From JAJTHY01 sp964458795 (lineage in GTDB: Bacteria; Pseudomonadota; Alphaproteobacteria; Rickettsiales; Midichloriaceae), in contig CAYWJW010000018.1 in assembly GCA_964458795.1 (NCBI GenBank), positions 1 to 29,961 of the forward strand: DNA of 29,961 nt, in the 5' to 3' direction. This document shows, piece by piece, positions 14,601-23,100 of the stretch (position 1 is its first letter; every line of letters begins with the position of its first letter). Position numbers and translations under genes: made by a program. The notes below the pieces were generated by a model. The model was given only the letters and a program-made list of their open reading frames with translations. It searched no databases and was not told the DNA's origin.

Positions 14601-16882
14601 TTGTCTTCTACGACAACATCAGTATTATGCAGGTATTTAAGTAATACAATAAATTCGCTTCTCTTATCCAGATTGGATATTACATAGCTATTTGTATTTC
14701 CCTTTCCGACCACTATATCCTCGACGCCAAGGCTTTGTAAGAAATCAAAGTAAGTTTCTGCGGGGTGCTTGGCACATATCTTGGCAACCATGGACTTGGT
14801 GTGCTTTTGATATTCATAGGTTTTGAGATTAATTCTGTATTGGTCTATGGAAGTAGTGGGAGATAGCTCACCGTAGTTATATCTAACCATATCACTTTCG
14901 TACATTATATAATTATGGTTATGTATAAATATGCACCGAGGCTTTTTAGCATGAGCATCTTTGAGTTTGCCAATTAAATGCATGATGAGGTTAGTAGCAC
15001 TAAAGGCTTCTTTTTTTAGTAAGTTAGAGTTGCCTAATATTGTTTCACAGAAATTTGTAAGACTTGTAACTATGTTCGGTATAAGTCTATAGTTATTATT
15101 ACTATACCAGTATTGATGACTATAACCCAAAGCTTTGACAGTATTTCTCGCTAATTCAGATAGTTTAGAATCTGTTAGGTTTTGGTCTGCAAAAAGCCCT
15201 TTAAAAGCCCGTTTTACCTCATATTCATTTAACCGACCATACTCTAAGCGATTTCGGCAATTCTCAACAAATATTGGGAGTAAATATATGGCATTAACTT
15301 CATTATTATAATTTAAAATATGCAACCATAGTCTTAATAAAATTATGCTGTCATCAGTTTCCAAGCGATTGTTTCTGTTGGGAGTGGAAGCGGCTGCGGC
15401 ATATAAAATGTTAAACCAGCTTAACACTTCTTCAGCATCTTTTGGAGAAATACCTGCCAAAACATCACCCAATTTTTCGGTGTCATCTTCTGTAAATCCA
15501 AACTTTATTTTCAATTTATCGGTTTCACTAGTCACTATAGCATTGGTGAAAATTGAAAAATCAAAGGTTTTAAGGTCTTCTACTATGTCAGCAGGTTGCT
15601 TGTGACCAGCTCGCTTTCCATTAAATTTAACATCTGGATTGTACTTGTAATAGTCCCGAAGTTTTCTAAATCTTGCTGCATCTATTTTAGGGTCATGAAG
15701 CTCAATATTTTTTGATTCTATATCTATGATGTGTAAGGTTTTCTCTTCATCATCTGAAGTTATTACTGGTAACAACTCAGTTTTCTTATCAATGAAGGTT
15801 TCTCCCCACTTCCCGTTATTGTTTGGGCATTTGTATAACGGTGGGTTCTTTGCAGAATTACCGGCATGATAGTTGCCATCAACCCCACTAAGCACAGTTG
15901 CGGAGTTAGTTGCCGAGCCAAATGCTCCTTCATCTGTATTACGAGAAAGCGTATTTGCATCATTGTCTGGGATAGAGCAACCATCACCTGCCACAACCTT
16001 GGCTTTTTTATTATTTGCAAAGTCATCTCCGTCTTCAGCATATTCACTTGCAGCTGAAAGTTGTGGCAAAGCCTTGCCTTCAATCCCTTCATGCGCAACT
16101 CTACTGGAGCGGACTCTATACTTGAGCTCACCAAAGGTATGCTCTTCCCACTTACACTCATCAAATCCATCAAAGATTATTGTGTCAATGTTGCCCAATC
16201 TAGCATTATGTCTATTAAACATATCTTTAAGGCTGGCATTTAGATATTCACCTACCATGCCTTGAAACTCTCCGGAATAAGCCCCACACCCCAGGCCAGG
16301 CAGAGCTAACACTAGTTTTTTCCCTTCTTTTTCTGCTCGCTGATTTGCTCTAATTAGAAGAGGCAACAGCCTTTCTTCCATAACTGCATAATATTCGGCA
16401 TAGTCTATGTTACCATCCTTAACTATGCGAGCATAGTCCGGTGAAGACTTTGTAAGCAAAGGTGCAGAGACTATGATGACTAGCTGCTCAAATGGCTCAT
16501 CTGAATAATCCTTGAAAGCGCTCCATTCTCCCCGTTCGCCCCACACTCCATTGTCAAAGGTTCTCACATCATAGAGTATGCCGGCTGAGCATAGAATTTC
16601 ATATTCGGTTGGCGTCCAATCACTTCCATCTAGCTTCGCTTGCGATTCGGCAAATATAACAGCTTCTTTTGTGCGAAGCAAAGCTTGCAATAGCTCTGTT
16701 TCATTTAGTGCGCTTGGGAGCTTGTCTAAGTATACTGCACAATAATTCGCTAACTTCACCCCGGCTGCGCATGTGCCGTCTTGTAAAGTCCTTGCATAAT
16801 TCATAAGCCTATCCAAGCTCGTGTTTGCAAGCGTTATATCTATGTTAGATCCTCTATACTCTTCTTTACTTTTTCCTAGCAT
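8675..16882 (-). CDS. Giant multidomain protein GpA (2735 residues), macrodomain-like N-terminus
   Basis: One uninterrupted frame; AGAGG lies about 5 nt before the ATG. Domains visible by comparison with the divergent paralog GpB: (1) 75-345, macrodomain/PARG-like, with LPGLGCGAY at 194-202 and an Asp loop C302-S-x3-N307-D308 ... R314-x-T316-D317-E-G-x3-S-A-T-N326; (2) a central core with YPYIYVDDKN and MDNTC (1194-1198), PHFDEFLQL (about 1556) and FTPEMETKL (about 1716); (3) a module of about 170 residues present twice, from V1809 (VAESIYSVAREK) and from V2098 (VAESIYLAAQKT); (4) a module at about 2358-2610 (SEDLYFTMVKVTDLNREFW ... AVSLRQLSTLHEI) that is N-terminal in GpB; (5) two hydrophobic helices at about 2668-2690 and 2698-2724. 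Domain 1 resembles Legionella DUF4804/MavL-type ADP-ribosylhydrolases by motif only. No signal peptide. It is likely an effector or toxin-like protein; its function is unproven. Confidence 0.9.
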   Translation of the reverse strand: MLGKSKEEYRGSNIDITLANTSLDRLMNYARTLQDGTCAAGVKLANYCAVYLDKLPSALNETELLQALLRTKEAVIFAESQAKLDGSDWTPTEYEILCSAGILYDVRTFDNGVWGERGEWSAFKDYSDEPFEQLVIIVSAPLLTKSSPDYARIVKDGNIDYAEYYAVMEERLLPLLIRANQRAEKEGKKLVLALPGLGCGAYSGEFQGMVGEYLNASLKDMFNRHNARLGNIDTIIFDGFDECKWEEHTFGELKYRVRSSRVAHEGIEGKALPQLSAASEYAEDGDDFANNKKAKVVAGDGCSIPDNDANTLSRNTDEGAFGSATNSATVLSGVDGNYHAGNSAKNPPLYKCPNNNGKWGETFIDKKTELLPVITSDDEEKTLHIIDIESKNIELHDPKIDAARFRKLRDYYKYNPDVKFNGKRAGHKQPADIVEDLKTFDFSIFTNAIVTSETDKLKIKFGFTEDDTEKLGDVLAGISPKDAEEVLSWFNILYAAAASTPNRNNRLETDDSIILLRLWLHILNYNNEVNAIYLLPIFVENCRNRLEYGRLNEYEVKRAFKGLFADQNLTDSKLSELARNTVKALGYSHQYWYSNNNYRLIPNIVTSLTNFCETILGNSNLLKKEAFSATNLIMHLIGKLKDAHAKKPRCIFIHNHNYIMYESDMVRYNYGELSPTTSIDQYRINLKTYEYQKHTKSMVAKICAKHPAETYFDFLQSLGVEDIVVGKGNTNSYVISNLDKRSEFIVLLKYLHNTDVVVEDNSVVVTADMQKALIQAYAENISSFKNDRNQLQLCKDALVKLKAYTGDVEEAYGRGERFPTRGGGRFDDDAYEFNLKDKLKDLSQVLLSKKGASEVKDYLEGSVPGIALSLGLYLTTNYQVLSNEERACIARAQELLIKEDEFANPVDCLYTQVHRSHYEASWEESFIRARIEKLLLGGPSSQVKRDVDMEKELLWDPKGDNGSFIQPRFLHTLEDEVAAESTTDYILLPVLNEEGKVVATRLIYKVAIGENDDLYPLCKYRYYQSINGKTEEITFERDFTDALSYQGAMCVKLQHILISEPPKSDINAENSLMLSIIAYMECLLPGKGSKIGHDILQKCKSSKKKSCKESLEAVIAEIDTIRQKELATQIEEKNKEEASSKREFTVEEIKQQEVENKRLLVKQFEKSSYPYIYVDDKNQVHVIVPITSGEEIAMDNTCQAARETKQFWGIGLGIEPKLTVFSVISRYIDDLENDIAAVAGDCKAKQERLASLKQNQALLNTILKTNNALSSTLGGGLPAYPKEINAALAQAGENAIGMRLSPKWEDSWLRINNPLCSFKRQGDKAYEKGFAASLLATFNRASVGSKAGAPKLYPLEKAKLYAADEYKKRYGEETLKSDEDLTNLKTIISELLRKREIPEIAFDVPYYEKRDTVFKPATFEYVTSVVDNKVEASPEDAIDCILTEANWEIATANEEASPFPDVKDARGRSIAVQFFIGVANLYYYGKTGKTINFGEVIESDPEIQNEFVEICHDYYGEDLGIKILELINKHIKCDFDKSDTIEISRKFRARYLQVKASPHFDEFLQLIATKDGNFYGYLNRIGLHLSQFCKHFSKDLYNQYFVVDGLPIEIRHESSEVSNVMLYSSTGTHNVACDLEFERNTFLSQPPEKVATILALSSAENGAKDRVLDHIPESLQNDLKSNKEDWEKIKGLLLSKLDFLDSTRFLKNWGEAPYFHFTPEMETKLHMKYSEESSKKKCKFSIDDLTGKSRKDKLIYILMKLIPGFKVNPRDASTHEAGGFIMPCSITNQALITDLTESEIDKVYVSTAVAESIYSVAREKILEETGEDIYVEYNNSGAVADDSSRIVVAMRKLFGEVGVQPDKPPFNIARHPWLLTSFAGEKGFYISSKDKDKLQGVLTRIQILHYEQCSTVLTREEVEAVMAAACERNAKEDVPLPEELFTGSPSTEKLEAAMEALGLGILGAAQPTEGGYKLSLEYQSLKILYPILAKALLQQVTDRSASLNTLVTKLKTDYTGLPTAQNLVDISDSVPEIQNYCTNLEDAQKVCNLSGVHHESRVIYTNYYKEFKDAIKAYNDEADKIEDTIDEVERTQFIPPKVAESIYLAAQKTIADLHSKYNNKGDFISKDSKIIVAMREVFKDFNIQCFGSEDADAVQIMFLAPGFKIICANKEQSKQLAQRISELHCETCRTILSEQEVATLMAAASVPGDPSKENLAATITKLGLEILGDIEAIEGGYALSLEHDALRVIYPILAKSLIDSSALGVSDIEDVVSREGRDVKSKRQKITDNFNSTKGRIVRTLNNPENLFASSRATYARGYEEVKTTIAGIEQEVQSLQSELNELRRLNPEAEAYSYQESEDLYFTMVKVTDLNREFWQSYAENNYQSAQTIDIMRSQMKKFGKEASDHPRYKMAEDIPKGLAGFHVLKNPSDDVEQWVVMASTKPIDNPNKVNLRDVEMTMMVSTAKDFPFIVNMGILRTFYSLFSEHWHKNISKIMHALPAKVMRMRYPDKELMVNSALPIMNELLVKAFREKGIEDAIQPVNKDCTYKPNGQLDNVTLTIPAVNEEDADFVMQKNNSKTSWFFEQLNLWGMKPTTAVSLRQLSTLHEIDGSKIVNKKFERADRASKIADVNGSLPKDFIDEFTNNTPKWITDIFLPEFKKAQEARKRIICTVTGAVIGGATGYALRYGLCSRTSFPRDIISAAALCASLTIVGIVLGYFTADIFKERSDGGMTH

Positions 16883-16917
16883 AATGGCCTCTATCTCTCA
16901 CCTTAATTATCTGTGTG

Positions 16918-16932
16918 CATTATAACATAATG
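16918..16932. promoter_or_regulatory. Promoter and overlapping palindrome of the GpA gene
   Basis: On the minus strand TATAAT (16924-16919) lies about 37 nt before the GpA ATG, with a weak TTAAGT about 17 nt further upstream. CATTAT-AAC-ATAATG (16918-16932) is a perfect 6-bp palindrome covering the -10 box, a typical repressor position. Confidence 0.5.
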
Positions 16933-16970
16933 TATGAAAAGACTTAAGAACTTTATGCAAATTTATATCT

Positions 16971-17009
16971 GGTCTTAAAAGGATCGGGTCTTAAAAGGAG
17001 GTTTTTAAG
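16971..17009. repeat. Tandem GGTCTTAAAAGGA repeat and inverted CTTAAAA/TTTTAAG in the divergent promoter region
   Basis: GGTCTTAAAAGGA occurs at 16971-16983 and 16987-16999 (16-bp period). CTTAAAA (16990-16996) is also inverted as TTTTAAG (17003-17009). The cluster lies between the two giant-gene promoters and could bind a shared regulator. Confidence 0.5.
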
Positions 17010-17060
17010 CCAAATCCTTGACTTATAATATCTATTAGTAATTTATGTCTAAGGCTTTAA

Positions 17061-17104
17061 AAAATACCAATTTTTTTGGTATTTTGCCATATATATGTTA
17101 TACT
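17061..17104 (+). promoter_or_regulatory. Promoter of the GpB gene with a 10-bp dyad overlapping the -35 box
   Basis: TTGGTA (17076-17081), a 17-nt spacer and TATACT (17099-17104) form a reasonable sigma70 promoter 30 nt before the GpB start. A perfect inverted repeat, AAAATACCAA (17061-17070) and TTGGTATTTT (17076-17085), covers the -35 box, so repressor binding or a cruciform would control access. Confidence 0.5.
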
Positions 17105-17133
17105 GCGGGTAAGAAAGATATTCGGTTATGTAG

Positions 17134-20100
17134 ATGTATACTAAAGAAGGTCAAGTAGCTGTAGAAGAGCTATATTCGGTTAAGCAATCAGATGATCTGT
17201 ACCTTAACATGGTTAAATTGACGGATCTGAATCGTGATAAATGGCTAGCTTTTGCTCATGCTCAAGATGCACGCGCGCGTGAAATATCAAAGAACGATAC
17301 ATTGAGAGAGAATTTAAAAAAACACATCCAGATCATTGATAATATTGGAGGCGGCATTACAGGATTCTGCCGCAGTTTTCGATATTACAATAATAAAGAT
17401 ACAGAAGTATGGATTGCGTTTGCATCATATGAAAAAGTAGAAGATCCCAATGAAGTGGACTTTGATAAAGTAGAAATGTGCACTACAGTCACTACCTCCG
17501 CTAACGCACCGTTTACAGCGCATATGGGTGTTTTCCGGTCTGTTAGCGCCCTGGAAAAAGGTATGACTGTGCATAGGGATTTGGCAAATTATTTGCATGT
17601 GGCGGCAACGCGATTTATGCTTAGTCGCTATCCCTATAAAACACATATGCTTAATGTCTCGCTTGTAGCCATGCGTGAAATATTAATGAGCGCATTTGCC
17701 AAGGAAGGAATTAGCAACGCTGTATACATTTTGGAAGATGCATGCTGGCAATCTCTCAATAAAATAAAGGTTTGTTTAGAGAAGTATGCCGAGAGTAACT
17801 TAAGTGCAGAGACTCTTACAGAAATAGATGACCTTAAAGGTGATAATATCTATAAATTTATTTTTGAAAACAATCTATATGAACCTATAAAAGCTGCGCT
17901 CATAGCAGAAAAAAAGGAAGCTAAGAAATACTATGATGATGGAGTAGCACAAGGCTATATAGCAAAAGGTGTCGATAGGGTAGATGCAGTGGAAAAGTAT
18001 AGTATATGCTGCATAGCTATAAGCTTGTTAGATCAGCAGTATGCTATACACAATCAATATTATACGCCGCCAATAACCGTAAAGCCTTGCGAAGGTAAGA
18101 AGAGAGCAACAAACGAGAAGTTTGTTTTTACCCTCAATGATGGTGAGAATGAATTATTTAGGTTAGATACGAGCAAAGATGATAGTGGTGAATACGCTTG
18201 GTTCTTTAAACATGCTGATCAATTTCAAGCCAGGAGTCCAAAAACTCCTTTGATAGCAGTAAATTTGCAACAGTTAGCTCTGCTTAAAGAGATAGGGCCT
18301 GAGATTAAGCATATTACTAGAGAACGTACGGAAGCCGAACAAGAAGCGATTGCACAAAAAATCGCTGCAAAGGAGAAGGAGCAGCAGGAACGAGCGGAAC
18401 AGGAGGCTAAAAAAGCTGAACAGGAAAGAGCTAAACAACAAGAAGAGGCCTTAGAAAAGGAAAGGCAAGAAAGACTTGAGAAAGAGAGGGTTGAGAGCGA
18501 GAGAGCCAAACGTGAATGGGTGGAGGAAAAAACCCGATTAGAACAAGAGAAGAAAAAGCATCCTGAATTAGAAGAAGCAGCATTTGGCCAGGATAGAATT
18601 CTTAAAATTGTATCTGACCAATATTTGCGAGCAAAACTAATAGATTACCTTTACGACATCGAAAGAAATCCGAAATTAATGGGGAAGAAGCTTAGTAGAT
18701 ATCTCATTCGTATTAAAAAGGATGTAAAAGATCTAACACCTACAGATCTTCATCAATATATATTGCGCACTAAGGAGCCAGTTATATTTGCTGAGCAACA
18801 TGTTAAGGGTGATGGTTCTGATTGGAACGTTACTGAACTTGAAATCCTAGGAGACACAAGCTTCATCACAGAAGTGAAGGCTTATGACAATGGCGCCTCC
18901 GGTACTGATAATAGTGCGCTCAAGCTCAAACAGTATAAAGAGCATTTGCCGACACAATTCTTGATATCAGTATCTGGCCCTATTTTCAAAAGAGGGACGG
19001 CTGACTATAAAGAGGTTGTGGATAGTGATGGTAATATAGACTATGCCAAATACTATAAAAAAATCGAGGAATTATTGTTATCAACTCTACTTGCACAAAA
19101 TGAAATTTGTTCAGAACAAGATTTGCATGGTATTGTTACTTTACCAGGAATAGGGTGTGGGGAATTCGCTGATGAATTCCGTGGTATTATGGGGATATAT
19201 CTCAATGCCGCCATTAAGGATTTGCTCAAAAATCATCATAAAAGCTTAGGTGCAATAAAAGGAATAATGTTCGATCCTTTCGCTGAATGCAAAGGAGAGA
19301 TATGTGACTTTGGGGATATTAAATACGTTGTAGCCCCAAGTGGAATGGGAGAAGGGGGCAACACAGATCATCACCTCATGGTTGATGGAAAGAAAATGTA
19401 TCTTTCTCAGCTTGCAGACAGTGAAGAAAGAGCTAGCTTCTTTAAAGCAATTGGCCTTGACATAGAGCCAGAGGAAGTTTTGTGTATTAGTTTTGATGCT
19501 GCTGATAAATGCTCTCAACAGGGAAATGATGCCATAGCAGGTTATAGAACAACAGATGAGGGCCGCAAGGCATCGGCAACGGATGTTATGGGCGTGCATT
19601 CCCGCGTGGAAGGATATTATGACACAACCAATGAAAAGAGCCCAAGATATAGGTCACATACTCCTGGAGATCAGGGTTATGGTTATGCATACATTAAGAA
19701 TAGGGATATAGTACTTCCTTTAAATGCCGAGACGCAGTATCAAGCAGAATGCCCATATAGGGATGATCCTGAACTCAATTATGACCCCCAAATTAGCTCG
19801 GCTTTCTATGTAAAACTTGGGCAACTATATAAAGACAGTGGCACGCCTCAAAGTGCATTGGTAAATATAGTGATTGATAACAAAGACATTGTTAAGCAAA
19901 CAGAAGTGATAGATAGTTTATTAATTACTAAGACTTCAAAATTAAAGGACCTTAGACTGCATGAGGGACTTTTAAGAGGTGAAAAAGGTGATGAAGAAAC
20001 GTATATCAAGCTTTCCCATCTGTTTATCGACCAAAATCCAAATACTGTTAAGGTTGCAGCTGCGGAATTAAATAACAATAATAAAACAGTTTATAGCAGC

Positions 20101-23100
20101 ATTGTTAGTTCAACTCGTGCTTCTTACCCGGAGAAATATAAAGAACTATTGCAAACTTTAAGAAAGAAAACGAATTTAGCTGAAGAGCTTGCGTATGATG
20201 TAGCGAAAGCTTTCACACATGATATTCTTGCCAATTATACTACTTCCTTTCAACACGTTAATAGCGCTAAGTTTGTTAATTACTGTTTTGGTAGAGAGTT
20301 GCCTGAAGATTTGGCAAATAGCACTGTAAGTAATTCTCACATCATAGTTTCCGTGCTAAAGGACCTGGAGCCAAATGCACAATCCCGCATCTTATTGTTC
20401 TTTGTGGACTACTGCAAGAGTGCGGCACTTTCAAGCTCTGCGGGTGCATTGCAAATCAGGCAGATCATGCAAGAAAAAGGCTATGCTGACATAGATGGTA
20501 TCAAAAGCGCTATTGATAAACTAGATGGTGATTTCATGGTGTTGGATGTTTATGCTGATGATGCAAGTTACACTATAAAAATGATAGCACCTGATGAGGC
20601 AAGGCCAGGCCAAAGTAAATACGTTGAGATGAAGTTTACTCCGGATAAGGCGGCACCAGAATATTCGGTAGAGATCAGAGAATTTGCCTGTGATGAGAAA
20701 GAAGAAGCACATGCATACATTGCTAGTCAAATACTAGCAATTAAACACCCTGATATTGCTCAAGCTGTTGTGAAACCAGTAGTAAAGAGCGAACACAACA
20801 CTAGTGACTTAATAGAGGCAATATACAACAACTATGCAAGCAATAACACATTGATGCCCACTCGGGGCTTAGATGTCGCGAAAAATAATTTTAAGCATCG
20901 AGCGCTTCGCAAACTTTTAGATCTATATACCGAACAGCACACGAGTGGGCAGATAAAAGCATATAGTGAGCTTGTATCTGGTACGCCACTGCATAATAGA
21001 ATTAAAAATGAAGCAGAAGCAAAAGTTGAAGAATGGTTGGCAAAACCAAAAGCCTATTGGTCTTTATGCTATGCTACTGCAATCCAAGGCTTCAAGAAAG
21101 AAGACCCTGTTGCTTTAGTTGAGTCTAATCGCCGTAATGTCTATAGTAGAGGTAGAGGAGAACCTATTATAGAAGCAGCGCCTGTAAAGAAGATTCAGCA
21201 ACAGATAAAAGAGGAGATGTTGTCTGTAAGTGATTACAGGAAAATACTAGGAGTGCAATCGCTAGTTGCAGATTCAAGCAGCAACGAATATTTGGAAAGG
21301 ATAAATAAGCATAGCGCCAATAACTATGCATCTTGGCTCAAAGCAATGGGTATTAAAGATATTTCTGCAACCACAGAAGATTCCAAAGAAGTTGTTAAAC
21401 TAAAACTACAATTCAAGAATGGAAAATCTGTAAGAGCTTTTCATAAAGAGCTTGGCGTTCTCTTAGGGATAGAATATGTACTTGAAGATAACAGCGTACT
21501 TCTAGATCCAGATCAGCTAGATCTTATTCGTAATCTCTACACAAGGACTCACAAGTCAGACAATATACACCATAAAATGTATATAGCTCCTGCCTTAAGA
21601 ATCATGAATGCAGTTATTAAGCCACTGTCAGTAGATAAAGCTCAAGAAGAAGTTCCACAAGTAGTTTTTAACGAGAGATTTTCTAGCTCTAAAGCATCAA
21701 AAAAGATACTGGCTCTACAGGCAGGTCTTACTGACATTAAAAATCAACTGACCTGGAACAATATTAATTTAGCGTTAGCTATAGATCGTTTAAAGAATCC
21801 CGAGAAGCATAGTAATGTCTTCATAAAATTCTCAGACTGTGTTAAGGCAATGGACCTTTGCCTCACATCATACATCGCTTTAAATTATGAGTTGCTCCCA
21901 GCAGAATGGATCCATGAATTAGGGGAGTTACATGCTATTTTAAGCAAGAGCTATGATTTGAATATTAAAATAGATACTCCCAGCATTAATAGTTTATCTA
22001 AATTAAGAGGTATACTTAATAAGAGGCTTAATAAGCTTAATCTACCCGCGTTAACAGCTTCAACTAACGAAGATGAAGACATGGCTTCTATGTTAAACCT
22101 AATCATCGCTTACTGCGAAGCTTTGCATCTCCCCACTACTAAGCTTATGCATACAGATATGCTATTTGCTTTTCAGCAATATGCAGACCTCTCCAAGCTA
22201 AACACCGCAATTAACAGTACTAATAGAAAAATTACAGATACAGCCTTTAAAACAGCCGTTGATAAGTTAGTAGCGCAGCCTGATGATCAGCCAGAAATAA
22301 AGGATGAAAATGCTACAACCTTAAGAGTACAGCAATATGAGAAACCCTCATACAGATACATGCATGTGGATGAGAAGGGAGATCTTACAATCATGCTGCC
22401 ATTTACCGGTGGGAGCAATATAAGTACGGATAATACCTGTAAAGCGCGACTTGCGATCGATCGCTTTTGTGAAAGTATAAAGAGCGTTATTGCTGCTTAC
22501 ATAACGGATCTTGAAAAGGACATCAGCATAATTTCAGCTCACGATAGCAGTGAAGAAGGGTTGGCAGCACTTGCAGCAAAAAATAGTAGACTAGCTATTT
22601 TAAAGGATTGGCGGCAGAAATTCAATACTTATCCAAATCTGCTAAACACCAATGCTTTATTTAAGAGTGTACAAGATAAACTTAAGGATTCCAATACCAT
22701 TGCCGTGGCTCATGCAGTACGTGTTCCTGACGGTATACGCGGGTTTAAATGTGAGCACTCAGTTTATAACCCACTAACAGAAACAACTATGCAAAAATCA
22801 TATGATGCACAGTTTGCTAGGTCTGTGGGTGATGAGAGCAATGAAGGCTCTTTATTGAGGAGATTAATGACTACTACTCCTCATTATGAACGTTGCGATG
22901 CGGAAGCGATTAGAAATGCTGCTATAGCGAGATATAAGGAACGATATGCCGACGCAGAGAATATACCTGCTGACGCACTGGAAAAGTTTGAATATTTCCG
23001 CGAATGTATTGAGATAGCGGTACGCGAGAAGATAGATAAAAAATTCCAGTTAGAAATGGCGTTAAATGAGGATAATTTAGAGTTCTATAGAGATGATATA

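Noticed and set aside
16883..17133. CRISPR-like array from the GGTCTTAAAAGGA repeats
   Set aside because: Only two copies with a 3-nt gap; no spacers and no cas genes.
17134..18318. GNAT-like fold for the relocated N module of the giants
   Set aside because: The module has an overall alpha/beta look, but no R-x-x-G-x-G acetyl-CoA loop was found, so no function is assigned.
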